A stretch of 64,000 nt of DNA from the NCBI RefSeq assembly GCF_010731615.1, contig NZ_AP022618.1, positions 3,658,001 through 3,722,000 on the forward strand. The letters are read 5' to 3'. Origin of the DNA: Mycolicibacterium insubricum (GTDB taxonomy: Bacteria > Actinomycetota > Actinomycetes > Mycobacteriales > Mycobacteriaceae). Below the pieces are notes generated by a model, which was given only the letters and a program-made list of their open reading frames with translations, made no database searches and was not told where the DNA came from. Position 1 is the stretch's first letter; each line of letters starts with the position of its first letter. The position numbers and the translations under genes are program-made. Below, in pieces: positions 34,367 to 43,250 of this stretch.

Positions 34367-35026
34367 TCACTCGGACGGCTGATCCGCGGCCACCCGGCTG
34401 CGCCAATCCTCGGGCAGCCGGCGCGGTCCCTCCAGGAAGGCCAGCCAGCGGTGGGCGAACTCCTGGGTCTCGGCGTGCCCGACGGTCATGTCGAGCAGTT
34501 CCTCCTGGACCAGGACCTGCGTCGCGCCGGTCAGCAGCACGATCAGCACCGTCGGGCTGAACTCCTCGAACGGCACGTCGTAGCGCGACATGGCCTCGGT
34601 GAACACCCGAATCTGTTCTCGCCGGAACAGCTCGCCGAACTTGGCGATCTCGGCGCGCAGCGTCTTGCGGTGGTTGGCCAGCGCGACGAATTCCATGGTC
34701 ATGCCGGTTCCGGCCGGGTCGGTGTTGAGCTCCCACAGCGCCCACAGCGGCTGCTCGGATTCCAGGGCGAGTTCCTGGTAGTACTGCATCTGTTCGGCGC
34801 GGCGCCGGAACAGCTCCAGGAACAGCTCGTCCATGGTGCGGAAGTAGTAGTGCACCAGCTGCGGTTTCAGCCCCGCCTTGTCGGCGACCCGGCGCGACGT
34901 CACCGCCGCATACCCCTCGTCGCGCATCAGCGCCTCTGCCGCGTCGAGCAGAACCGTGCGGTTCTTGGCCTCCGGTGCGCCCAGTCGGCGCCCGGCTCCG
35001 ACGGTGCTTGCCGCCGACGATGTCAT
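34367..35026 (-). CDS. TetR-family transcriptional regulator, P450 operon
   Basis: A 219-residue TetR-type regulator. HTH region: NRTVLLDAAEALMRDEGYAAVTSRRVADKAGLKPQLVHYYFRTMDELFLELF (about residues 22-74, given here as a whole only in outline: helix 3 is LKPQLVHYYF). The ligand-binding half is helical with many aromatic residues. ATG 35026 has GGAG about 9 bp upstream; the longer frame upstream is not similar to the family. It is divergent from the two P450 genes and mycofactocin-coupled SDR, with a perfect 17-bp palindrome between them, so it most likely represses that operon. Confidence 0.86.
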   Translation of the reverse strand: MTSSAASTVGAGRRLGAPEAKNRTVLLDAAEALMRDEGYAAVTSRRVADKAGLKPQLVHYYFRTMDELFLELFRRRAEQMQYYQELALESEQPLWALWELNTDPAGTGMTMEFVALANHRKTLRAEIAKFGELFRREQIRVFTEAMSRYDVPFEEFSPTVLIVLLTGATQVLVQEELLDMTVGHAETQEFAHRWLAFLEGPRRLPEDWRSRVAADQPSE

Positions 35027-35115
35027 GCCCACAACTCCGAACTGTCGATGCTTTACGGCCGGTCCCGGCTTCCCCTCGACACGCTGCGCGTCATGGTAAT
35101 GCAGCGGGGCGATCC

Positions 35116-35160
35116 TTGACCGTGTGACGCACCTCATGCTAAGCAGGTGCTCAGCACCTG
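35116..35160 (+). promoter_or_regulatory. promoter and 17-bp palindromic operator for P450 operon
   Basis: A possible -35 TTGACC starts at 35116, with a weak -10-like GCTAAG about 16 bp later. It runs straight into the perfect palindrome CAGGTGCT-C-AGCACCTG at 35144-35160, 24 bp before the first P450 start. A repressor bound there would cover the transcription start. The adjacent divergent TetR gene is the obvious owner. Confidence 0.55.
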
Positions 35161-35184
35161 TCAGCCCTTTCAGGAGAATTCGCC

Positions 35185-36489
35185 TTGACCCAAACCGAGC
35201 CCGGTGTCGACTTCGACAACATCGACTACTTCACCGACCCAGCGCTGGTTCCGGATCCGTACCCCTACTACGACCACCAGCGCTCCCAGTGCCCGGTGCT
35301 CAAGACCAAGAACTACGGGGTCGTCGCCGTCACCGGCCACGAAGAAGCGTCGATCGTCTACAAGGACGCCGACCTGTTCTCCTCGTGTATCGCGGTCGGC
35401 GGACCGTTCCCCCCGCTGCCCTTCACCCCCGAGGGCCCCGACATCACCGAGCAGATCGCCGAGCACCGCGACCAGCTGCTGATGAGCGAGCACATGGTCA
35501 CCATGGACCCGCCGCAGCACACCCGCGCCCGGTCGCTGCTCAACCGGCTGCTGACGCCCAAGCGCCTCAAGGAGAACGAGGCGTTCATGTGGCCGTTGGC
35601 CGACCAGTTCCTCGACGACATCGTCCCCAAGGGCCGCTGCGAATTCCTGGAGGAGTACGCCAAGCCCTTCTCGATGCTGGTCATCTGCGACCTGCTCGGG
35701 GTGCCCGCCGAGGACCACGAGGAATTCCGCCAGATGCTGGCGCCGCGGCCGGGCAACGCGGTGGGATCCCTCGACGGCAACACCATGGATCACAACCCGC
35801 TGCAGTGGCTGGAAGACAAGTTCAGCGCATATCTGGAGGACCGCCGGGCCAATCCGCGCGATGACATCCTCACCGGGCTGGCCACCGCCAAATACCCCGA
35901 GGGCGACACCCCGGAGATCATCGACGTCGTCAAGAGCGCGACATTCCTGTTCGCCGCGGGCCAGGAGACCACCACCAAGCTGCTGTCCGCGGCCATGCGG
36001 GTGCTCGCCGAGAATCCCGCCGTCGTCGAACGCCTGCGCAACGACCGCACCCGCATCCCGAACTTCGTCGAGGAGATGCTGCGGATGGAGAGCCCGGTCA
36101 AGTCGGCCTTCCGGCTGGCCAAGAAGGACACCGTGCTCGCCGGCGTGGAGATCCCGGCCGGCACCATCCTGATGATCAACCCGGGCGCGATCAACCGCGA
36201 TCCGCGCCGCTTCGAATGCCCGCATGAGTTCGACATCGACCGGCACAACGTGCGCGAGCACCTGGCGTTCAGCCGCGGCGCGCACTCGTGCCCGGGCGGC
36301 CCGCTGGCCCGGGTCGAGGGCCGGGTGTCCATCGAACGGATCCTGGACCGGATGACCAACATCGCCCTGGATCCCGAGTTCCACGGCCCCGACCGCGACC
36401 AGTTCAACTACGAGCCGACGTTCATCCTGCGCGGTCTGACCGAAATCCACATCACGTTCGACGCCATCGACAACCCCGTGGAGCACTGA
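35185..36489 (+). CDS. cytochrome P450
   Basis: A 434-residue soluble bacterial P450. The I-helix reads FLFAAGQETTTKLL (acid/alcohol pair in AGQETT), the K-helix ExxR is EEMLRM, and the haem loop is FSRGAHSCPGG with ligand Cys369. The start is TTG at 35185 with CAGGAGA 9 bp upstream, which decides it over internal ATGs. It is followed after 1 bp by a second, distinct P450 and then a mycofactocin-coupled dehydrogenase. It probably hydroxylates a hydrophobic substrate; electron partners are not encoded nearby. Substrate unknown. Confidence 0.92.
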   Translation: MTQTEPGVDFDNIDYFTDPALVPDPYPYYDHQRSQCPVLKTKNYGVVAVTGHEEASIVYKDADLFSSCIAVGGPFPPLPFTPEGPDITEQIAEHRDQLLMSEHMVTMDPPQHTRARSLLNRLLTPKRLKENEAFMWPLADQFLDDIVPKGRCEFLEEYAKPFSMLVICDLLGVPAEDHEEFRQMLAPRPGNAVGSLDGNTMDHNPLQWLEDKFSAYLEDRRANPRDDILTGLATAKYPEGDTPEIIDVVKSATFLFAAGQETTTKLLSAAMRVLAENPAVVERLRNDRTRIPNFVEEMLRMESPVKSAFRLAKKDTVLAGVEIPAGTILMINPGAINRDPRRFECPHEFDIDRHNVREHLAFSRGAHSCPGGPLARVEGRVSIERILDRMTNIALDPEFHGPDRDQFNYEPTFILRGLTEIHITFDAIDNPVEH

Positions 36490-36490
36490 G

Positions 36491-37669
36491 ATGACCACGA
36501 CCGAAGCCGATCTGTACTACGACCCGTACAGCGTCGAACTCAACATGAATCCCTACGCCGTGTTCGCGCGGCTGCGGGAAGAAGCCCCGCTGTACTACAA
36601 CGAGGCGCAGGACTTCTACGCGCTGAGCCGCTTCGACGACGTCAACAAGGCCGTCATCGACCACGAGACGTTCATCTCCGGCCGCGGTGCACTGTTGGAG
36701 ATCATCAAGTCCGGCATGGAGATTCCGCCCGGCACGTTGATCTTCGAGGACCCGCCGATCCACAACATCCACCGCAACCTGCTGTCCCGGATGTTCACCC
36801 CCCGCAAGGTGCTGGCACTGGAACCGCAGATCCGCGAGTTCACCGCCCGCTGCCTGGACCCGGTCGTCGGCACCGGCAAGTTCGACTTCGTCAACGACCT
36901 GGGCGAGCAGATGCCGATGCGGGTGATCGGCATGCTGCTGGGCATCCCCGAGGACCAGCAGCGCGCCATCACCGATCACGGCGAGGAGACCCTGCAGAAG
37001 GAGAAGGTCGACGCGCTGGCCACCGGTGAGGTGTTCGGCGAGTTCCTCGACTGGCGCATCGATCACCCCTCCGACGACATCATGACCGAACTGCTCAACG
37101 CCGAGTTCACCGACGAGACCGGCGTGCGGCGCAAGATGACCCGCGACGAGCTGCTGATGTACCTGATCGTCATCGCGACCGCGGGTGCCGAGACCACCAC
37201 CCGGCTGATCGGCTGGGCCGGAAAGACATTGGCGGACTACCCCGAACAGCGGGCGCAGCTGGCCGCCGACCCGAGCCTGATCCCGCAGGCGATCGAGGAG
37301 ATCCTGCGCTGGGAGCCCCCGGCGCTGCAGATCGCCCGGTACGTCGCGCGCGACGTCGAGTACTACGGCCGGACGGTTCCGGAGGGCTCGGCGATGCTGA
37401 TGCTCATCGGCGCCGCCAACCGCGACCACCGGCGCTTCCCGCCCGACGGCGACGTGTTCGACATCCACCGGGAACAGCGCTCGCACATGACCTTCGGCGC
37501 GGGCACCCACTTCTGCATGGGCAACGCGCTGGCCCGTCTGGAGGGCCGCATCGCGCTGGAGGAGATCCTGCGGCGTTTCCCCGAGTGGGAGGTGGACTGG
37601 GCGAACGCCAAGCCGTCGCCCACCACCGCGGTGCGCGGCTGGGAGGCCATGCCCGCCTTCGTCGGCTGA
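36491..37669 (+). CDS. cytochrome P450
   Basis: A 392-residue P450 with I-helix IVIATAGAETTTRLIG, K-helix EEILRWEPP and haem loop FGAGTHFCMGN (ligand Cys342). It differs enough from the upstream P450 in length and sequence to belong to another family, so the two probably catalyse different steps or accept different positions of one molecule. ATG 36491 lies 1 bp after the upstream stop. The downstream SDR could oxidise the alcohol formed. Confidence 0.92.
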   Translation: MTTTEADLYYDPYSVELNMNPYAVFARLREEAPLYYNEAQDFYALSRFDDVNKAVIDHETFISGRGALLEIIKSGMEIPPGTLIFEDPPIHNIHRNLLSRMFTPRKVLALEPQIREFTARCLDPVVGTGKFDFVNDLGEQMPMRVIGMLLGIPEDQQRAITDHGEETLQKEKVDALATGEVFGEFLDWRIDHPSDDIMTELLNAEFTDETGVRRKMTRDELLMYLIVIATAGAETTTRLIGWAGKTLADYPEQRAQLAADPSLIPQAIEEILRWEPPALQIARYVARDVEYYGRTVPEGSAMLMLIGAANRDHRRFPPDGDVFDIHREQRSHMTFGAGTHFCMGNALARLEGRIALEEILRRFPEWEVDWANAKPSPTTAVRGWEAMPAFVG

Positions 37670-37670
37670 A

Positions 37671-37714
37671 CACCGAACATTTCCCGACCACCGAACATTT
37701 CCCGACCACCGAAT
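37671..37714. repeat. 18-bp tandem repeat, 2.4 copies, between P450 and SDR genes
   Basis: CACCGAACATTTCCCGAC occurs exactly at 37671-37688 and 37689-37706, with a partial third copy CACCGAAT. It fills most of the 70-bp gap before the SDR start. Slippage origin is likely; a role in spacing or regulator binding is possible. Confidence 0.85.
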
Positions 37715-37739
37715 TCCCAAACAACACAGAAGGACTGAA

Positions 37740-38585
37740 ATGGCAGGACGTCTCGAAGACAAAGTCGCGTTCATCACCGGCGCGGCGCGCGGACAGGGTC
37801 GCGCACATGCGGTGCGACAGGCGCAGGAGGGCGCCGACATCATTGCGATCGACATCTGCGGGCCGATCCGGCCGGGTACCGAAACCGCCATCCCGGCGTC
37901 GACGCCGGAGGATCTCGCAGAGACCGCGGAGATCGTCAAGAACCTGGGTCGCCGGATCGTGACCGCCGAGGTCGACGTGCGGGATTTCGACGCCGTCAAA
38001 GCCGCGGTGGACAGTGGTGTCGAGCAACTCGGCCGACTCGACATCGTCGTTGCCAATGCCGGCATCGGAAACGGCGGCGACCTGCTGCACGAGACGTCAC
38101 AGCAGGACTGGGACGAGATGATCGATACCAATCTGTCCGGAGTCTGGAAGTCCGTAAAGGCCGCTGTCCCGCACATCATCGCCGGCGGCCGTGGCGGTTC
38201 CATCATTCTGACGAGCTCGGTGGGCGGCCTCAAGGCGTACCCCCACTGTGGCAACTACGTGGCCGCCAAGCACGGAGTGGTGGGCCTGATGCGCTCCTTC
38301 GGCGTGGAGTTGGGCCAGCACATGATCCGGGTCAACAGCGTGCACCCGACCCACGTCAGCACCGACATGATCATGAACGAGGGAACCTGGAAGCTGTTCC
38401 GTCCCGATCTGGAGAACCCGGGCCCCGACGACATGGCCCCGATCTGCCAGCTGTTCCACACCTTGCCGATTCCGTGGGTGGACGCCGAAGACATCGCCAA
38501 CGCCGCGCTGTTCTTCGCCTCCGACGAATCCCGCTACGTCACCGGAGTCACGCTGCCGGTCGACGCGGGCAGCTGCTTGAAGTAG
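37740..38585 (+). CDS. mycofactocin-coupled SDR family oxidoreductase
   Basis: A 281-residue short-chain dehydrogenase. Cofactor motif GAARGQGRAHAVRQAQEGAD with the following IIAIDICGPI is the hallmark of the mycofactocin-coupled subgroup, which holds its NAD(H) tightly and passes electrons to mycofactocin. The NNAG-equivalent reads VANAGIG and the catalytic tyrosine/lysine are in NYVAAKHG. Carveol dehydrogenase-like enzymes are close relatives. It probably oxidises the alcohol made by one of the two upstream P450s to a ketone. ATG 37740 follows AGAAGGACTGAA. A strong terminator follows the stop. Confidence 0.92.
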   Translation: MAGRLEDKVAFITGAARGQGRAHAVRQAQEGADIIAIDICGPIRPGTETAIPASTPEDLAETAEIVKNLGRRIVTAEVDVRDFDAVKAAVDSGVEQLGRLDIVVANAGIGNGGDLLHETSQQDWDEMIDTNLSGVWKSVKAAVPHIIAGGRGGSIILTSSVGGLKAYPHCGNYVAAKHGVVGLMRSFGVELGQHMIRVNSVHPTHVSTDMIMNEGTWKLFRPDLENPGPDDMAPICQLFHTLPIPWVDAEDIANAALFFASDESRYVTGVTLPVDAGSCLK

Positions 38586-38595
38586 CGACGACGTC

Positions 38596-38638
38596 AAAAG
38601 CCACCTCCGCGGGATCGCTCCGCGGAGGTGGCTTTTTT
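38596..38638 (+). terminator. intrinsic terminator after SDR gene
   Basis: A perfect 16-bp stem: AAAAGCCACCTCCGCG at 38596-38611 pairs with CGCGGAGGTGGCTTTT at 38621-38636 around a 9-base loop, ending in a run of six T. It starts 10 bp after the SDR stop and should end the P450-P450-SDR transcript. Classical hairpin-plus-T-run terminators are uncommon in mycobacteria, so this one stands out. Confidence 0.93.
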
Positions 38639-38747
38639 CAGCGATCGGGGTGGCAGCGGGCCGAACGGCGCAGGACATGGAAGCATTACCTGTCCAGTTC
38701 CCGCGGAAGCGCTGTGATACCCGACGCCGCTGGGGTAGTACTCAACC

Positions 38748-40064
38748 ATGGCAAAGACTGACCAGGCTCCCCCCGGCACGGTCGACGGTTCCCGGGCCCC
38801 GCTGATCGGGCCAAAGATGTGGGTGCTGTTCGCCGTCGTCACGGCATGTTTCACCGCGTGGGGCGTGGCCGCGGACCTCACCACCCCGATGGTCGCAGGT
38901 TTCAAGAACATCTTCGTGATGAACACGTTCCAGGCCTCCCTGGTGCAGCTGGCGTACTTCGGCGCCTACTTCCTGCTGGCCATCCCGGCGGCGTTCATCA
39001 ACAACCGGTTCGGCTACAAGGCCGGTCTGCTCAGCGGCCTGCTGCTGGCCGCGGCCGGATCCCTGGCGTTCTATCCGGCCGCCCACATCATGACCTACGG
39101 GGCCTTCCTCGCAGCGCTGTTCCTGATCGCCGCGGGCTGCTCCATCCTGGAAACCTCGGCGAACCCGTTCGTGCTGTCCCTGGGCCCGGAGGAGACGGCC
39201 ACCCGCCGGCTCAACCTGGCGCAGGCGTTCAACCCGGTGGGCACCAACATCGGCGTCTTCCTGGCGGCGATGCTGATCCTGCCCAAGCTGGAGACGCCGG
39301 TGAACCTGGCCAGCCTGAGCCCCGAGGAGGCACGGACCATCCGGGCCAGCCAGCTCGCCGCGGTGATGGGCCCGTACCTGGGCCTGGGTTTCGTGCTCAT
39401 CGCGATCGCGCTGACCATCGCGTTCAGGAAGGCGCCGAAGGCCGTCGACGAGTTCCCCGACGCCGGCGCTGCGGGCCCGGGCGTGTTCCGGAAGCTGTTG
39501 TCCAACAAGCACTACACGCTGGGCGTCGTCGCACAGTTCTTCAACGTCGCCGGCCAGGTGTGCACCTGGACCTACATCATCCAGTACACCCAGCAGGCGC
39601 TGAACGGATCGCTGAAGCTGGGCGGGATCGTGCTGCAGATCAGCCTGATCGTGTTCCTGGTCTCCCGCTTCGTGATGACCTGGGTGATCGGCCGGATCCG
39701 GGCCACCAAGGTGCTGGCGGTGCTGGGCGCCCTCGGTGTGGCGCTGTGCCTGTTCGCGATGGCCTCCCCCAACATCTACGGCGTCATCGCGTTGATCTCG
39801 GTGTCCATCTCGATCTCGCTGATGTTCCCCACCATTTACGGGGTCGCACTCAAGGGACTGGGCCCGGCCACCAAGTTCGGGGCGGCGGGACTGGTGATGG
39901 CGATCGTCGGCGGCGCCATCATGCCGATGATCCAGGGCCGGATCCTCGACGCCACCACCCCCGCCGTCTCGTTCATCATCCCGGCGGTGTGCTTCGCCGT
40001 CGTCACCGCTTACGCGATCTTCGACCTCACGGCCCAGCCACAGCAGTCGGGAGCCCACGCATGA
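38748..40064 (+). CDS. FucP-type MFS sugar/proton symporter
   Basis: A 438-residue membrane protein, the same length as E. coli L-fucose permease FucP, with about 12 helices. Family features: the opening FTAWGVAADLTTPMVAGFKNIF, the QLAYFGAYFLLAIPAAFINNRFGYK segment, and SILETSANPFVLSLGPEETATRRLNLAQAFNPVG, which carries the ETSANPF motif of FucP/FHS transporters. Likely imports a sugar or sugar alcohol with protons. It overlaps the next gene (solute-binding lipoprotein) by 4 bp. A 109-bp gap after the terminator precedes it, so it has its own promoter. Confidence 0.88.
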   Translation: MAKTDQAPPGTVDGSRAPLIGPKMWVLFAVVTACFTAWGVAADLTTPMVAGFKNIFVMNTFQASLVQLAYFGAYFLLAIPAAFINNRFGYKAGLLSGLLLAAAGSLAFYPAAHIMTYGAFLAALFLIAAGCSILETSANPFVLSLGPEETATRRLNLAQAFNPVGTNIGVFLAAMLILPKLETPVNLASLSPEEARTIRASQLAAVMGPYLGLGFVLIAIALTIAFRKAPKAVDEFPDAGAAGPGVFRKLLSNKHYTLGVVAQFFNVAGQVCTWTYIIQYTQQALNGSLKLGGIVLQISLIVFLVSRFVMTWVIGRIRATKVLAVLGALGVALCLFAMASPNIYGVIALISVSISISLMFPTIYGVALKGLGPATKFGAAGLVMAIVGGAIMPMIQGRILDATTPAVSFIIPAVCFAVVTAYAIFDLTAQPQQSGAHA

Positions 40065-41332
40065 AACGTCTACTGATCGCCCTGCTCGCGCTGGTCGTCG
40101 CGGCGTGCAGCAGCGGCGGCGACACCGGGAACTTCACCGAGCCCACCGACCGCCTCGAGGTGCTGTCCTGGTGGGTGTCGCCGTCCGAGCGCCCGGCGTT
40201 CCAGTCCCTGGTCGACGCATTCACCGCCGCCAACCCGCAGGTGAGCGTCATCGACAACACCATCTCCGGCGGCGCCGGCGCCAACATGCAGGTCACCCTG
40301 GCGTCGCGGCTGGTGGCCAAGGACCTGCCCGACGTCTGGCAGACGCTGGTCGGAACCTCCGTGCGAGGCTGGGCCGACGCCGGACACATCGTCGACGTGT
40401 CGGACATCGTCACCGAGACCGGCCTGGCCAACACCATGCCGCAACCGCTGCTGGATTCGCTGACCGCCGGCGGAAAGCAGTGGGGGGTGCCGACCGGGGC
40501 GCACCGTGGCAACAACCTGTGGTTCAACCTGCACGCGCTGGCGCGGGCGGGGATAGCTCCGCCGCAGGCCGGCTACACCGCCGATCAGTTCTCCGCCGAC
40601 CTGCGCGGGGCGGCCGGGGCCGGGGTGACGCCGCTGTGTCTGGGGGCCAAGGACCGCTTCGCCGCCGTCGAGCTGTTCGAAAACACCCTGCTGAGCGTGA
40701 TCGGGGCCGACGGCTGGTCTCGGATCGCCGCGGACAAGTTCGACTGGTCGGGCCCCGAGGTCCGCGAGGCGCTGGGCAGGTTCGCCGACTACGTCGACCA
40801 CGCCGACCCCAAGGCCCGCGATCTGGGCTGGAGCGAGGCGGCCGGCAAGCTGGCCCGCGGCGAGTGCGCCTTCCTGGTGATGAACGATTCGGTGTACGGC
40901 GAGCTGACTGCCGGCCACGTCACCGACGGCGTCGACTTCGGGCGCGCCGCCTTTCCCGGCACCGACAGCTATTACATCGCCATCGTGGACGCGTTCGTCG
41001 CCGCCAAGACCGCCCGCAACGGGGTCAACGCGCTGAAATTCCTGCGGACGATCGCCGACCCGGCGACCAACCTGGCCTTCAACAAGCTCAAGGGGTCGGT
41101 GCCGGTCCGCGCGGACGTGGACACCTCCTCGCTGCCGCCGTACCAGCGCGCGGCGTCCCAGGCGCTCTGGCACGACACCATCCTGTTGTCGATGGCCACC
41201 GCCGAGCTCGGCAGCCCGGCGTTCCAGCAGGGTCTCTACGACGCCGTCTACGCGTACCTGGGTTCGCACAACGAGCGGGCATTCATCGACACCGTGCAGA
41301 ACTCGGTGACCGTTCCGATCGCCGGCCGGTAG
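40061..41332 (+). CDS. ABC-type sugar-binding lipoprotein without cognate permease
   Basis: A 423-residue extracytoplasmic solute-binding protein of family 1. It has a lipoprotein signal (VVAAC, Cys16) and the sugar-SBP landmarks LEVLSWWVSPSE, FTAANPQVSV, DLPDVWQT, GVPTGAHRGNNLWFN and GECAFLVMNDS. ATG 40061 overlaps the FucP-like stop (ATGA). No ABC permease or ATPase gene adjoins it. It is translationally coupled to an MFS symporter instead, so it may hand substrate to that symporter, sense sugar, or use a transporter encoded elsewhere (inference). Confidence 0.86.
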   Translation: MKRLLIALLALVVAACSSGGDTGNFTEPTDRLEVLSWWVSPSERPAFQSLVDAFTAANPQVSVIDNTISGGAGANMQVTLASRLVAKDLPDVWQTLVGTSVRGWADAGHIVDVSDIVTETGLANTMPQPLLDSLTAGGKQWGVPTGAHRGNNLWFNLHALARAGIAPPQAGYTADQFSADLRGAAGAGVTPLCLGAKDRFAAVELFENTLLSVIGADGWSRIAADKFDWSGPEVREALGRFADYVDHADPKARDLGWSEAAGKLARGECAFLVMNDSVYGELTAGHVTDGVDFGRAAFPGTDSYYIAIVDAFVAAKTARNGVNALKFLRTIADPATNLAFNKLKGSVPVRADVDTSSLPPYQRAASQALWHDTILLSMATAELGSPAFQQGLYDAVYAYLGSHNERAFIDTVQNSVTVPIAGR

Positions 41333-41390
41333 TGCGGCACCGCCCGACCGACGGTAGACATTCCGTCTGGTAAAAAATCGGATAGTCTGT

Positions 41391-41413
41391 TCACTAGACA
41401 TACTGTCTAGTGA
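41391..41413. promoter_or_regulatory. 23-bp perfect palindromic operator upstream of BVMO operon
   Basis: Arms TCACTAGACA and TGTCTAGTGA around TAC, perfect over 10 bp each side, ending at the ribosome site of the monooxygenase gene. A related but imperfect TAGACA/GTCT pair lies about 35 bp upstream (41356-41369). The likely ligand is the TetR protein encoded directly after the monooxygenase. Confidence 0.68.
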
Positions 41414-41426
41414 GGAGCTCGACCCG

Positions 41427-43250
41427 ATGACACAGACGGTCACCCCGGGCCCGCAGCCGGCGGAGTTCGACGCGGAATGGGTGCGCGCGAAGTACGCCCA
41501 GGAGCGCGACAAACGGCTGCGGCCGGAGGCCGTCGACCAGTACGTCGAGGTCACCGCCGATTTCTCGCACTACGCCGACGATCCGTACACCGAGCAGGTC
41601 GACCGCGATCCGGTGCACGACCACGTCGGGGTCGCGATCATCGGCGCCGGGCTGGGCAGCATCGTCGCCGCGGCCCGGTTGACCGAGGCCGGAATCGGCG
41701 ACATCCGGGTCATCGACACCGCCGGGGACTTCGGCGGCACCTGGTACTGGAATCGCTACCCGGGCGTGCAGTGCGATATCGAGTCCTACATCTACCTGCC
41801 GCTGCTCGAAGAGCTGAACTACGTCCCGACCGAGCGCTACGCCCACGGCCGGGAGATCCGCGAGCACCTGCAGGCGGCCGCCCGACACTACCGGCTCTAC
41901 GACAACGCACTGCTGCAGACCACGGTCACCGGGATGCGGTGGGACGAGGAACGCAGGCTCTGGGAGATCACCACCGACCGCGGCGACGCCTTCACAGCAA
42001 CGCTGGTGGCGGTCTCCCCCGGGTCGCTGACCCGGCCGAAACTGCCCGGGATTGCGGGCATCAACGAGTTCGCCGGCCACACCTTCCACACCAGCCGGTG
42101 GGACTACGGCTACACCGGCGGCGACGAGACCGGGCATCTCGAGCGACTGGCCGACAAGCGGGTCGGCATCATCGGGACCGGGGCGACCGGACTGCAGTGC
42201 GTCCCGCACCTCGGCGAGTGGGCCGAGCAGCTCTACGTGTTCCAGCGCACCCCGAGCACGGTCGGCGAGCGCGGCAACCGCCCCACCGACCCGGCATGGG
42301 CGGCGAGCCTGAAACCCGGCTGGCAGCGCGAGCGGATGGAGAACTTCACCCGGGTCACCTGCGGTGTGGAGATGATCACCGATCTCGTCGACGACGGCTG
42401 GACCCGCAACGCTCTGTCGCTCAACGATCCCGCGGTGGCCCGCGAGACCGCGCGCCTGGGCCGGGAGATGACACCCGAGGAGATCGCCGAGTTCCTGTTC
42501 CGCACCGACTGGGAGGTCACCCAGCGGCTGCGCGCGCGCATCGACGCGACGGTCGACGATCCGGCGACTGCCGAGTCGCTGAAGGCGTGGTACCGGTTGA
42601 ACTGCAAGCGAACCGGTTTCCACGACCAGTACCTGGAGACCTTCAATCGGCCGAACGTCACCCTCGTCGACACCGACGGCCGCGGCGTGGCGCGGTTCAC
42701 CGAGAACGCCGTCGTCGTCGACGGCGTCGAGTACGAGATCGACGCACTGATCTTCGCCACCGGCTTCGAGGTCGGCACCGAGTTCACCCGTCGGCTCGGG
42801 TTCGAGATCATCGGCCGCGACGGTGTGCGACTGTCCGACAAATGGGCCAAGGGCATGCGGACGCTGCACGGCCTGCAGACCCACGGCTTCCCGAACTGTT
42901 TCTTCCTCGGCTACACCCAGTCCGGGGTCTCCCCCAACTACACGCACACCGCCGAGGAACGGGCCCGGCACTTCGCCTACCTGGTATCCACCTTTTTCCA
43001 GCGCGACGCCACCACCATCGAGGCCACCGCCGAGGCCGAGGATGCCTGGCTGGCGGCGATGAACGAGGCGGGTGAGAAGGCCAAGGCCTTCTATGCCGAC
43101 TGCACGCCGAGCTACCTGTCCTCGGAAGGTGACAAGGACAATCCGCACGGCATGCTGGCCACCAACTTCGGCGGCAAACCCGTCGAGTTCTTCGACATGC
43201 TGGCGTCCTGGCGCGCCGCCGGCACCTGCGAGGGGGTGAGGATCGAGTGA
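41427..43250 (+). CDS. Baeyer-Villiger monooxygenase (flavin-containing)
   Basis: A 607-residue type I BVMO. FAD Rossmann motif GAGLGS (residues 73-78), the family fingerprint FAGHTFHTSRWDY at 215-227 and a second NADPH Rossmann motif GIIGTGATG near 247 are all present, as is the ALIFATGFE motif. The long N-terminal extension before the FAD motif resembles PAMO and cyclododecanone/steroid BVMOs. It inserts oxygen beside a carbonyl to form an ester or lactone. Substrate unknown; a cyclic ketone from the P450/SDR steps is an attractive inference. ATG 41427 follows GAGGAG. GTGA overlap couples it to the TetR gene. Confidence 0.93.
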   Translation: MTQTVTPGPQPAEFDAEWVRAKYAQERDKRLRPEAVDQYVEVTADFSHYADDPYTEQVDRDPVHDHVGVAIIGAGLGSIVAAARLTEAGIGDIRVIDTAGDFGGTWYWNRYPGVQCDIESYIYLPLLEELNYVPTERYAHGREIREHLQAAARHYRLYDNALLQTTVTGMRWDEERRLWEITTDRGDAFTATLVAVSPGSLTRPKLPGIAGINEFAGHTFHTSRWDYGYTGGDETGHLERLADKRVGIIGTGATGLQCVPHLGEWAEQLYVFQRTPSTVGERGNRPTDPAWAASLKPGWQRERMENFTRVTCGVEMITDLVDDGWTRNALSLNDPAVARETARLGREMTPEEIAEFLFRTDWEVTQRLRARIDATVDDPATAESLKAWYRLNCKRTGFHDQYLETFNRPNVTLVDTDGRGVARFTENAVVVDGVEYEIDALIFATGFEVGTEFTRRLGFEIIGRDGVRLSDKWAKGMRTLHGLQTHGFPNCFFLGYTQSGVSPNYTHTAEERARHFAYLVSTFFQRDATTIEATAEAEDAWLAAMNEAGEKAKAFYADCTPSYLSSEGDKDNPHGMLATNFGGKPVEFFDMLASWRAAGTCEGVRIE

